From Symbiodinium natans (lineage: Eukaryota; Sar; Dinophyceae; Suessiales; Symbiodiniaceae), in the NCBI GenBank assembly GCA_905221605.1, contig CAJNDS010000001.1, positions 628,025 through 670,024 on the forward strand: DNA of 42,000 bases, given 5' to 3'. A program made the position numbers and the translations under genes. Positions 1-12,391 of this stretch are shown here, piece after piece (positions within the stretch are counted from its first letter, which is position 1; the number at the start of each line of letters is the position of its first letter). The notes beneath the pieces were generated by a model. It saw nothing but the letters and a program-made list of their open reading frames with translations. It was not told where the DNA came from and made no database searches.

Positions 1-135
1 CCGGTAGCCTACCCGTAGGCCTACGGATAGGCCTGCCGGCAGCCTTAGGTAGCCTCGCATAGCCTCTACGTAGGCCTGTACATAGGCTACCCGTAGGCCT
101 AGGGTAGACCTACCCATAGGTCCGACGTAGCCTTA
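1..135. repeat. Degenerate AGGCCTA palindromic repeat
   Basis: About a dozen imperfect copies of the self-complementary core TAGGCCTA or TAGCCTA follow each other every 10-14 bases. Variants read GTAGGCCTAC, ATAGGCCTG and TAGCCTTAG. The block continues off the left edge. It is unlike any other repeat in the window. Confidence 0.7.
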
Positions 136-278
136 GTTTCGGGCTTCTGTATGGGAAAAAGGTACTTGTGTGCTTGGCAGACTTTTTTCCATAACGGAGC
201 CCAATCCCCTTAAATAGGAACAAGGGTGGTCATAGACAGCCCTTCCTACACCCCATCCTGAGGCCTAAACCAATCCTC

Positions 279-382
279 CTTAGTTGCTGAGTTTATATGC
301 CCAAAAAACGTGTACACTCTCAGTTCTATAGGGGATTATAGTATCCCAAAAAGCGTAAAAGTGTGCTCACTCAGCTACTAAG
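279..382. mobile_element. Short inverted-repeat element (single copy)
   Basis: The ends are 14-base terminal inverted repeats, CTTAGTTGCTGAGT at 279-292 and its complement with one mismatch at 369-382. The 104-bp body has no coding potential and resembles the other MITE-like elements here in size, but no second copy is in the window. Confidence 0.5.
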
Positions 383-785
383 CCTCAAGCAGCTCAGGGG
401 TTAGGGCCCAAGCCATGAACCCTTGGAAGTTCAGTGGCGTTTAGAATGTAGGGTTTGCTTCACCTTGGAGGCTCATGGGTAGTTCTCACTGGGATGGTGA
501 TAGTGAAGTAGGGCAGCTACTACGAGTCATCACTTGTCGCGCTCTTGGGGGCGTGAAAGACCCACGCAGCCTACTTTAGCAACTGCCCGCATGAAGCTTC
601 CGGCAGGAACCCCTGAAAACCCCTAAGACTCCTCAGCCGCCCCCACCCATGAACGCTGAGAACCAAACGGCCCCGAACCAAAGACCCCAACCCTCCCACC
701 CTAAACCTTAAACCCTAAACCCCTAAACCCAAAACCCCAAACCTTAAAACCCTAAACCTTAAACCCTCAACCCTGTCCCGTGTAC
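383..785. other. Low-information stretch with short CCCTAAA array
   Basis: Mostly unique sequence. A segment at 462-477 (TTGGAGGCTCATGGGT) resembles an end of element family A and recurs at 16813-16828. Degenerate CCCTAAA repeats fill about 698-773. Minus-strand open sequence near 590-625 could be a further small exon, but its donor is unclear. Confidence 0.3.
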
Positions 786-835
786 CTCTGCAGCCGGCGA
801 CCGGCTGCTTCGAGTTGAAGCCTATGCTCAGCCTG
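786..835 (-). CDS. Putative exon, Gln/Arg/Leu-rich
   Basis: The acceptor is CTTGAAG and the donor is GAG followed by GTACAC. The 50 bases read [16 protein letters not shown], a helical, coiled-coil-like segment. The exon lies between degenerate CCCTAAA repeats and a TTTAGGG array at 882-908. The reading is not ASH-like, so it may be a linker or a C-terminal region. Confidence 0.45.
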
Positions 836-3800
836 CTTCAAGTGGGCTTTGTGTTGTCAGGACTTTGGGATATTGGGCGGCTTTAGGGTTTAGGGTTTAG
901 GGTTTACGGCTTAGGGTCTAAGCATGCTACGTGCGAGGCTCCAACCAAATAGACAGAACTGCACTTACCCCATTTTTCGGCCGCTTAGAACTACCCATGA
1001 AATCGCGAACCATAAGCTCGAACACTAAACCCTGAAGAAACGACATGGGAATTCCACAATTGACGGATTCCCTGTTAGATCCCCAAATCTTGCAGAACCA
1101 CCCTTCAAAAAGGACCCCCTCCCAACCACGGCCGCCGATTTTTCAGGCAACCCTAACCCCAAGCCCGAAACCCTTAAAACCCTAAAAACCCTAAAGCCCT
1201 TGACCGAGGGAAGCCCTGAAACGCCCGCAAGGCGGAGGACGCCTCGTTCTTTCGCGGGAGGTCGAGCACGATCCCAGGGAAGGTGCCGAGGCCCTAGGGC
1301 ATCAGAGTTGTGACTTAGGATTTTCACAGGGTTTGGGGTTTAGATCTAAGGGTAGCTACATGGTCCCCTAATATCGGCCCTTCAAGGGGGAACCCTTATA
1401 TATCCCATATATATATATATACTCTATACAACCCAAGGGCCCAAACCTCAGAACCCTTGTAAGGAGGGTAAGGGACCATATGAAGTCGGGTACATATTTC
1501 TTGTACCCCTGGAGTCTCCGAAGAGCTGTCCGAGCAAGAAGCGAAAAACTAAAGCACACCACGAAGCCGCTCCAAGTCCTTCACGAGCATCAAGAGGACC
1601 GAGCGCACTTCATTAACACGTGAAACGAGAGCATGCGGAACACGTTGTCTCCGATGAAAGTTGATGAGAAACTTTGAAAAGTTTGGACATCTCAAAGTGG
1701 CACGCTATACAGAAACCGTCCCGAGCAGTGACATCAAAAGGGAGAACAAAGTGCTTGCCCTTTTGCCAATGATCAATGAGACATTTCCACCTAGAAAGAA
1801 CAGCTTTCCACCATTTGGAAAAAGCAGAAGGGGAGCGACAATTATCCTTGCATAATTGAACGACACCGTCATAAGTGAGATTCGTAACCGAATTCACAAG
1901 AGACTCAACAATGGCCTCCAGCTTAGGCAGGCCAGAGTCATCCAAAGTGACAGAAACATCAGCAAACTGCAGCCTGTGAAATGACAGCTCAGCCAACGAC
2001 AAAAGACGAAGGCAACGAAGACGAATGGCAGCGAGGATCGCAGAGTCAGATGGGCCAGGACAGGCAGCAGTAGAACTTTTGGCCTGACATTGACTCCTAT
2101 CACGGTCGCAGAAATATTAAAAAAAAAAACCTTATATACACTCACCAAAAACAGAAATATAAACCCTGCTTCATATGAAAATGCCCCAAGGGTTGAGGGC
2201 TCACGACATCTGGGGCCCTCTCCTGCAGAACCTCGCCGACGAGCCCACACCCAGGTGGCTTCAACATTAGGGCTAGGGTTTAGGGTTTAGGGTTTAGGGT
2301 TTAGGGTTTAGGGTTTAGGGTTTAGGGTTTAGGGTCTAGGGTCTAAGGAGTAGGGTTTAGGGTTTAGAAGGAATCAGTTGCGGACTGAATGAAGGGCTTT
2401 TCAAAAAAGGATGGTGTTGATGTTTCGTAGATTTGGGATTTAGGGTTCTTGATAACTGGTTTGGTCAGCAAACGGAGCAGAAGTTTGGAGGGGTCGCTTG
2501 TACCACGACCCAGGTTTTGTAAGGGGCAGAGTGCACGGGCTCCTTCGCACCACCCAGCCCCGTCAACCCCACAACAACCTCGAGTAGTGGTATAAGGGCT
2601 TACAGGTTAGGGGATTAGGGTTTAGGGTTAAGGGTTTAGGGTGTACCGGAAGAAAGTGTTAAGATTGGGATACGCAGTTCGTAGCGCTCGTGGGCTTGTA
2701 CGGGCTTTGGGACGGTGGATGTCGCTGGGGGCCCCTGCACGCACCGTGAGAGTCACGGGCTCGAAATGAGCCACCTCAACGAGAACTGTCTCCACCTCGG
2801 GCGCCCGCGGCGCGGGGCTTCCAAAGGCCCATTTGGCTTCAAGACTTTCGTACGACACCTGGGGGTTTCCGGAATTAGGGGTACCTTATTGTTGTCCTTA
2901 TATTCTGAGGGAATCCTACTAAGTAGGGGTCTTTTTTCGGGGTCCTCCGTATTTGCGTAACCCCACACGCCTTTCATCAGCTTCGGGCAATCCAAGGAAT
3001 GTTCCTTGATCAGACCCAGGCTCACGGAGAACTTACCCGAAACCCTAAACAACACCCCCTGGTTCTTAGTAGTAGGGAATTAGGGGCCTAGAAATATATA
3101 CCCTTTAAGGGATTAGATTACCTCATTCCCTACTAAGAACCAGCTCGAAATTTGGCAGCTTCGGGTCCACGGCGCTTGGAGGGCGGCTGTGATTGTTTAG
3201 GGTTTAGGGTTTAGGGTTTAGGGTTTAGGGTTTAGGGTTTAGGGTGTAGGGGTTTAGGGTTTAGGGTTTAGGGTTTTGGTTAGTGCAAGGTTGACTGCAA
3301 GAGTCTTTTCGTGTTTGGGGGTGATCACGGTGGCTGCGGTTCGGGTTTCGGGCTTCGCTTGGGGTCTCAGAGTTTCGGGTTCAGTGCGGAGAGTTTTACG
3401 GCTCAACCACGTGAACAAGAGCTTTCCACAATAAGCAAGCAGGGAAGGGCTTGGAAAGATTCTGCTCGCCGCGTAGGGCAGGGTGATGCTTCGGGCATGG
3501 GGTATGTAGGGTGGAGGGTTAGGGTTAGGGAAGAAGGGTTTAGGGTTTAGGGTTTAGGGTTTAGGGTTTAGGGTTTAGGGTTTAGGGTTTAGGGTTTAGG
3601 GTTTAGGGTTTAGGGTTTAGGGTATGTTGGGCTTGGGAGTCCATGGTTTTGGGGCTTAGGGGTTGGGAGGAGCAAGGGCCCATACAGTGGGAAGGGCCCG
3701 ATGCTCTTTGAGGGTCCAAAAACCTCCACACCACCTTGTTGGGGTTTGGGGGTTGGGGGCTTGGGGTTTGGGGTTTTAGGGTAGGGTTTAAGGGTTTTGG

Positions 3801-6800
3801 GTTTTGGGGTTTTGGGTTAGGGGGAAAGAGGTTGAGGGCTGGGCCCACCCTCTGCGATGTGCTGGTGTCACACGGCTGAATTAGGGTTCAGGGTACCGGT
3901 ACAGGCTTTGGCCGGGTGTTGCTTTAAAGCCCTTTGAAAATTATTTATAAAGAGGTTCCCGTAAAAGGGAAGAGGGGAAACTTAAAATTATCCCCAAGCA
4001 ATACCCAGTTGGGGTTCAGCCGAGGCCAGTGCCACGAGGTCGGGGATACCCGCCCTGAAGCGCACAACGACCTGCGCCCGCGAACATGAACTCGGAACCC
4101 TAAACCTCAAACCCTAAACCCTTAACCCTAATCTCTAAACCCTAAACCTTAAACCCTAAACCCTGTGAGCTTTCAACCCTAAGCCCTAAAGTGTGGAGGT
4201 CCGTGAGTAGCTCACATGAAGAGGGTGTGAGGAAGCTACCCGGATCAGCCAGGTTTAGGGTTTAGGGTTCAGGGTTCAGGGTTTAGGGTTTAGGGTTTAG
4301 GGTTCAGGGTTCAGGGTTTAGGGTTTAGGGTTTGGGGTTTGGGGTTTGGGGTTTGGGGTTCCGGGCTTATTTCAGGTTTGGGGAAGCCCCAAGCCCCAAA
4401 CCCCAAACCCTGAACCCTAAACCCTCAAGCCTTAAAACCCCAAAACCCCCAAAACCCCCAAATCCCCCAAAACCCCCAAAACCCCAAAAACCCCAAAAAC
4501 CCCCAAAACCCTCAAACCCCCAAAACCCCCAAACCCCAAAACCCCCAAACCCCAAAACATGAGCCTTGAGACGCTCCTCTGGCTTGAGGATGCCGTTGTT
4601 CGGCACCACGTCGACCACGAACCTAGCAACTTAGGGCTTTGGGTGTTCCGGGTTTACCCTAAACCATGAACCCTAAACCCTAAACCCTAAACCCCAAGGG
4701 TTTGGGTCGCTCTCGGGTTTGGTGTGTAGGGCGTTTAGGGTTTACGCTTTAGGGATTAGGGCTTCGGGGTTTTAGGGGGCTTGGGAACAGGCTTTGGGGT
4801 GTCGCAGGTTGAGAGGATTTTGAGGGCTTGGGGTTTGCAGGGTTTGGGATTTCTAGGGCTTCTAGGGTTTAGGGTTTAGGGTTTAGGGCTTAGGGTTTAG
4901 GGTTTGGGAACCCGGGAACCCCGAGTTCACAAGCTCGAGCTCGAAACCGAACCGGGGTTCGGGGTTTCGGGGTTTGGGGGTTTGGGGGTTTGGGGGTTTG
5001 GGGGTTTGGGGGTTTGGGGGTTTGGGTTTAGGGCTTAGGGCTTAGGGTTGAAGGGTTCCAGAGCCAGAAGCCACAAAACTCAACACCCTTGAGCCTGCCG
5101 TGAGGTTAGGGCTTCGGGCTTCGGGTCAGGGCTTAGGGTTTAGGCCTTCGAGCTTAGGAATTCGGAGCTTCGGGTTGAGGGGCCAGGGTTTAAGGGGCCA
5201 GTTTACACAACGAAGTCCCATTATGGGGTTCTTAAGGGAGGGGCGTTCATTCATGGGGGGTATGTAACCGAAGGTTCACTAATACTCCCCACTACTCCCT
5301 AAGGCTCCCTAAGTTCCCTAAGGTTCCCTAAACCCAAAACCCTAAACCCTAAACCCTAAACCCTAAACCCTAGGTACCTACCCCCTTGAACCCCCCTTCC
5401 CTTAAGAACCCTACAGGAAGCGAGTCGAGGAGCCCAAGCCCCACCCCCAAAGCCCTAAATAAGCTCGAAACCCTGAACCCTAAACCCTCCTGAGCCCTCA
5501 ATTATCTGGGGTTTAGGGTTTAGGGTTTCATTGGGGTTTAGGGCTTCTTAGGGTTCAGGGAAAGGGTTGAAGGTTTAGGGTTTGAGATGTAGGGTTTAGG
5601 GTTTAGGGTTTAGGGTTTAGGGTTTAGGGTTTAGGGTTTAGGGTTTAGGGTTTAGGGTTTAGGGTTTAGGGTTTAGGCTTCAGGTTCTGGTAAGCCCTAA
5701 ACGCTCAACCCTAGGAACCCCAGGTACCGCCCGACCATGGGTTCCAGCCACGGGGCGGTCGCGAAATGCCGGCGAGGTTAAAGTTGAAGCTGGCCTTACT
5801 TGCTCATGACAGTTTAGGGTTTAGGGTTTAGGGTTTGGGGTTTAGGGTTTGGGGTTTAGGGTTTAGGCTTTAGGGTTTGGGGGGGGATTCAGGCTTGGGG
5901 CTTCACTCGGGTTTGGGGTTTCACTACGGTTTAAGAGTTTGGGGCTTAGGGCTCAGGAATTTAGGGGCTGGGGTTGAATCTAGAGCTTCAGTTTAAGGGT
6001 TTGGGGTTGTTGGGCTTAGGGCTTACAAGACAAGATTTGCGAGATACAAACTCAGGACATCCGCACCATAGAGGGGAGATGCCCAGTAAGCTCTAAACTG
6101 ACCATCCAGCCTGGGAGGCATACGCAGGCACTTGGGCTCAGGGCTTAGGGTTTGGAATTGGGGTTTAGGGTTAAGGGTTTTGGGTTTTGGGTTTAGGGTT
6201 TAGGACTTGTGGTTTGGGCTTCCCAGACTCTCCCATACCCAAACCTAAATTCAAATAGCACAGGCATCCTCACATGCTCACATGGTTTGAGGGAGGTTCC
6301 CTAAACCCTAAACCCTAAACCCTAAAGCAGATAAGCCAACCCTGCGCCCTCGACCCCCCAAAACAGAAAAACCTTTGTTCCCCCTAATACGAACAGTCCT
6401 TAATTGGGAGTCTAGTACCCCCGATTATAATCCCTATTCAGGACTGTTGAATTAAGGCTAAACCCTAAACCCTAAACCCTAAACCCTAAACCCTAAACCC
6501 TAAACCCTAAACCCTAAACCCTAAACCCTAAACCCTAAACCCCCCAACCCTGGCCATTCTGGGCAGCGCTGCCGCCACCTGGCCGCGATTCGACAAGTAG
6601 ATCTCCGACTCACCCACCTCTCAGGCACTTCGGGTTTCGGGTTTAGGGTTTAGGGCTTAGGGCTTAGGGCTTAGGGCTTAGGGTTTAGGGCTTACGGCAC
6701 TTCGGGGTAGGAGTTTGGGGCTTGGACCTGACCAGATAGTGAACGTCTGCTGTTGCTCGCAACTTCCATCAATCAAAGGGCCCTAAGCCCCCCTCAAAAC

Positions 6801-9800
6801 CCTCATGAACCCTGCTGCGCTCGCCAAGAGAAAGCCCTACTTGCATTTCAGGGTACTCATTGACCAATTATATCTGTACTGATACTTGTACTTTTAACCC
6901 TATTGGGGCAACTCAAGGGGCTTATAAGTGGGTAATAAGGCCAGTTATAATTGGTTAATATGTACCGTGAACCTCCAAGTAAAGGCACAGCACGGGGCGG
7001 CCTCCGTGAACGGAATGTCGCCGAAATCCAGGTCGTTCCTGCTGAAGCATCATACTATGGGGGTCGGAATGACTACTATATAATAATGTTCCCGATACTA
7101 GAATCACCCCAAAAACCTGTCCTAATTATTGAGGCCCCTTAAGGGTTGCCCGGGAACCTAGGGATGAAAATGGGAAGTTAGGGTGTTGAAGCTGGGAAGA
7201 AGGGTCCTAGTGCAGGGTTTTCGGGCTTTTTGGGGTTGAGAGGGTTGGGCCTTCAGGGGATCCAGTTTTCACTCTCCAGGCGGCACATATCCTGTGGCTG
7301 AGGTCAGACGATGGTCAGACCAAAACTATCGCTATACAGAGTGAGAGAGAGAGAGAGGGAGAGTTAGGCAGTTGGTCATTTTACAGATATAGAAAGGACA
7401 ATATTAACAACAGCACCAGCACCAACAACCACAACAGCAACGACAACAACTGGATTTCGGGTACCCATCTAGACCATATCAAGAATGAGTCTCTGGTCCA
7501 CATGTCGATTGACGTCACTGAGGGTTGCGATCCAAGCACGCGTGACTTGTCTAAGGGTTTCAGGGTTTAGGGCTAGGCCTAAACAGAGGTTCTGATGCTC
7601 AGGGTTTAGGTTTGAAGTAGGAAGAACTGTACGCGCCGCAAGATGAAGAATACCTTCAACGAACGTGGGTTTGCTTTTTTCATGGAATTCCATCCTCGCT
7701 GCCATGTCTCCGACATAGGGCCAGAATTAGCCCCCCCCCCCCCTCTGGCGCCTCGTTTTGGGTCCCTAAACCCTGAACCCTAAACCTTAACCCTAAACGC
7801 ACGTTAGGGTGGCCTCACCGCCGAGCTCTGCGGTAAACAGCATCAGCAACTCCAACAACCCAACAGCTCTCATGGCTTCGGGTTTTTTTTGGGTTTAGGG
7901 TTTAGGGTTAAGGCTTTTGGTTTAGGGTTTAGGGTTTAGGGTTTAGGGTTTAGGGTTTAGGGTTTAGGGTAGTTGTGGGCCCGTTTTTGGCGGGGCCGTT
8001 AAACTGCCAGGAATGAAGCCCGAAACCCTAAACACTAAACTCTGAACCCTGAACCCTAAACCCTAAACCCTAAACCCTAAACCCCAAACCCTAAACCCCT
8101 AAAACCCCAAACCGCAGCAGCGCCCATCCTGTCCAAGCTGTACTTGCACGGTGCGGCGGTGCCCTTCAAAGAGACCTGGCAAGCTCAGAAGGGGGCGAGG
8201 GGAACAAAAATGGGTCAAGCAGGTGGTTCCGAGTGACTTTCGGGTTTAGGGTTTAGGGTTTAGGGTTTAGGGTTTAGGGTTTAGGGTTTAGGGTTTAGGG
8301 TTTAGGGTTTAGGGTTTAGGGTTTAGGGTTTAGGGTTTAGAATCCGCCGACAGCAGGCCCTCGAGGGTCGAATATGGACTTTGCTGCCTTGGTGGTCTCC
8401 GGCTACCTGGCCTTCACCCTAAACCCTAAACCCTAAACCCTAAACCCTAAACCCTAAACCCTAAACCCTAAACCCTATAGGGGATAGGATTAGGGGGGGA
8501 CCCTTGGGGATCTAGACCCTCTGAATAAGGTCCCTGTTTCAGAGAGCCGGAAGAGGGTTCAGAAGGGGTATCCTTTGAAGGGTCCCCCCTTATCCTACCT
8601 AGGAAATCAGGCCCTGCATGCCACCAAGAACCATGAGGCCCCAAACCGCATCTGGAAGTCTTGAAAGTCTGCATCTCTGCCGCAGAAAGGTCTGGCCCGA
8701 AACCCTAAACCCTAAACCCTAAACCCTAAACCCTAGACCCTAAACCCTAAACCCTAAACCCTAGATCCCGCCAACGGAAATCAGAAGGAGCTGAAGACCT
8801 GAGGTGCTGCACCTGCCCTGCAAGGCCACATGCAAGGGCAGCAAGGTGGAGGCCAGGTTGTCTGCTAAGGTTTGGGGTTTAGGGTTTAGGGTTTAGGGTG
8901 TAGGGTTTAGGGTTTAGGGTCTAGGGGTTAGGGTTTAGGGTTTAGGGTTTAGGGTTTAGGGGTTAGGGGTTAGGGTTTTAGGGGATAGGGTTTAGGGTTT
9001 AGGGTTTAGGGTTTAGGGTTTAGGGTTTAGAGTTTAGGGTTTAGGGTTTAGGGTTTAGGGTTTAGGGTTTAGGGCAACCTGCCGCGCTTTTTCCTCATAG
9101 GGATCGTACAGGAGTGCGCGCGCAAGTCGTTCACCGAGTATAGGCAGCCAGGCTGCTTTCTTTGCTGCGCCTGGAGAGACAAGGTCCCTTTAAAGCCAAC
9201 ACCGCAACAAAAACCCTAACCATCCGAACGTCCTTATGCCATAAAACGCTCCACCCTCTTCATATAGCCCTCCCCCGAAACCCTCACGCTTTAACCCATG
9301 AACGCCAAAAGCCTTAGAGCCTTAAGCCCCTCACACCCCAAAGCCCAATAAGGGCCTGAGCCCACTAAACCCTAAGCCCTAAAACCCTGAAACACTAAAC
9401 CCCAAACCCGAAGCTAAACCCTAAACCCTACAAACCCTAAACCCCCAAAACCCTAAACCCTTAACCCTAAACCCTAAACCCTACACCCTAAACATCCCTA
9501 GCCCTAACCCGACTGGCCACCTCGTACTCTGGCCCTCCGTCCACCATGCAAACGGCCACCGCTTTGAAGGACCTGTCGCGGAGTGCCTCGTACCTGGCGA
9601 CATATGGCGGGCAGTTGGCGGTTGGTTTTGGTGTTGGGGTTTAGGGTTTAGGGGTTTGGGGTTTAGGGTTTGAACTTGGGCAGCTGTCTTCCGAACCATA
9701 GCTTTGAGAACGCCTCCATGTCGTTCAACTCGTCCAATGGCTTCTGGAGTCTCCAAAGGCGCATGGGTGATTTGCACTCCATGGGCACTCATATACTGGG

Positions 9801-12352
9801 CCAAGATTCCGCGGTTGTGCAATCCGCGGTCGCACTTCATGGAGCTGGGATGGCCAGCCCAAGTGATCCATCGCCTCTGGATAGCCTCCAAACATTTGGA
9901 GCTAGTTGGGGTTCCAGGACCTTCTCGAACAATTTCGGCCAACTGGAAACACGTGCCGAGGCACACCAAGTTCAAAACTTGATACTAGGGTTTAGGGTTA
10001 GGGTACCCTTGACCCTGAAAACCCTGAAAGCTAAGCCCCAAACCCACAACCTTCCGCTACTAAACCCCAAACGGTTTGTTGCAACACATATGGGCTGCTC
10101 ACCTCATCCGGGCTTAAACGACCCCATTACATTGAACCCTGAAGCCTGAACCCCAGACCCCAACCCTAAACCCAAGGCCCTCAGCCCCAAACCTGAAGCC
10201 CTAAACCCGAAACCCTAAACCCTAAACCCTAAACCTTAGCCCTAAACCCCCCTAAACCCTAAACCCTGATCCCTGAACCCTGAACCCTAAACCCTGAACC
10301 CTGAACCCTGAACCCAAAGCCCAACACGCAGAACCCAAGACTCGCCACCTTCACCCCGAAACTGCTAAACCTTAACACTTTGAAACCCTTAAAACCTTAA
10401 AACCTTAAAAACCTTAAAACCTTAAAACCCTTAAACCCTTAAACCCTAAATCCAAAGGCTTCCAGCTCAGGGCTTGGGATTCGTGATGTGAGGGAGGGTT
10501 TTGGGTTTGGGGACTTGAGGGTTTTAAGGTTTTGGGGTTTAGGGTTCTGGGCTTTTTTTAGGGTTTCTGCGGTTTTGGGTGCTAGGGTTTTTTCAGGGTT
10601 TTTGGACTTTGGGTTTACAGGGGTTCTTTTAAGAGGATACGGAACTTTGGGGGAGGGGGATGTAAGTCTAAAAGCTATGGGGTGGGGGGGTGGGTGACAG
10701 GTGGCTTTAGGGTTGAGGGAATAGGGTTTAAGGTGTAGGGTTTAGGGTGGTTGGAAGGGTCCAGGGAGAGGAAACGCAGGGAAAGAGGCCCTTTTATGCG
10801 AGCTTGCCCGAAACCCCTAACCCTCAACCTCTAAACCCGAAATGGTAGGCAAACGCGGACCTTTAGGCCCAGGTAAACTCCAACACCAAATCACCCACCT
10901 CCCAAACCTGCAGTCTTTTCTGGTCGGATATTACGAAAATTCTCTTCAAGAGTTCTTACACAATCTAAGCAAACACAGAAAAACAAGCAAGGTGGGGGGT
11001 TTTCTTTGGGCATGCGCCATGTCCCCAAAATATGGTCGAATCCCCTTTGCCCTGCATGCTCGGATACCTCCAAGTAGGTGAAAACCCCAAACCCCAAACC
11101 CCAAACCCCAAACCCCAAACCCCAAACCCCAAACCCCAAACCCCAAACCCTAAACCGGGTGTTGGGATCATGAAAACTCTCATTTCTGCGAGCCAGGCCA
11201 CGTGAACGTGGCGACCTGAGTCTCCCCCGGCTCCAGCTTGCCGTAGATCGGCAAGATGTCGAAGACCTTGTTCGGTTACTTGGAGGTTCATAGGGCTTAA
11301 TTAGGGTTCAGGGTTTAGGGCTAGGGTTTAGGGTCCACTAGGGTTTGGGGTTTAGGGTTGGGGTTCGTGGTACTTATCAACCAAGTTTAATTGTACTTCT
11401 TACCCACTTACAAGCCCCTTAAGTGCCCTAATATGGTTGATACAGTTATAAGTACAGGCATAATTGGCTAATTAAGTACCATGAACCTCCACGTATAAAG
11501 TGTAGGGTCCCTTAAACCCGTAGCCCAAACCCCAACAACCCCCACTTAGATTCAGGCTCGCAAGGGTCTAAAGCCTCAAGATTTCCCCCTAAACCCTAAA
11601 CCCTCAACCCTGAGCCCAAAAATTTAAGACATCGGGTGTGGAGCTTGTTCTTTCTGTTTGGGTCTGGTCCGCACCTAGGGTTCAACCTCCGGGTTGAAGG
11701 TTTCGGGGGTTAGGGGTTTGGGGTTCAGGGTTTAGGGTTTGGGGTTTAGGGGCTTCCTGGGTTCAGGGGCTTAAGGTTTGGGGTTTAGAGACCCTAAACG
11801 CGGAAAACCCACCGTCCGCGCCTGACTGAGCTCCACCTCCTGCAGCGTGTTGTGGGCGTCGCCATGTCCCACACTGGACAGGGTCTGGGGTTTGGGGTTT
11901 GGGGTTGGGGTTTGGGGTTTGGGGTTTGGGGTTTGGGGTTTAGGGTTTAGGGTCCTGAAACCCCAGACCCTGAGTCAGCAGTAAACCCTCAACCCGAAAC
12001 CTTAACCCCTAGAACCACAAACCCCAAGCCCCTACTTGAAGGGTATGTAGGGTACCAAGGTGCCCCCGACAAGGCTACATCCAGTTCTGAACTACTGCTA
12101 ACACTTTCTTGTAACATCAGTCAGAACTAGCCCTAAACCCTAAACCCTAAACCTCTAAACCCTAAACCCTAAACCCCAAACCCCTAAACCCATAAAATTT
12201 CCCTCGTTGCCCCTAAACGCAAGAACCTAAAAAAAGCCTCCCCGCGCCTGGTGTTCAGACTCGCCCAGCTCGCGGACGTCGACACTGGGCTGTTCAAGGC
12301 CTTAGCTCCAACTCGGTTTAGGGTTTAGGGTTTAGGGTTTAGGGTTTAGGGT

Positions 12353-12391
<39 letters not shown>

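Noticed and set aside
4332-4629. Frames rich in GFGVWG or NPKP (also near 11000, 3600 and 37600)
   Set aside because: These are translations of TTTAGGG, TTTGGGG and their complements. The only exception kept is the unique island 4565-4622.
6951-7142. A 63-codon plus-strand frame
   Set aside because: It spans parts of elements A1 and F3 and the reverse of an ASH exon.
8113-8240. Plus-strand reading of the island ([17 protein letters not shown])
   Set aside because: It looks coding, but the minus strand has a clean acceptor and donor, exact codon length and an ASH strand, and the neighbouring islands agree with minus. GC-rich exons often leave the opposite strand open.
9671-9984. Intact retrotransposon gene
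   Set aside because: Only part of the integrase core is present, the first catalytic Asp seems lost, and there are no LTRs or reverse transcriptase nearby.
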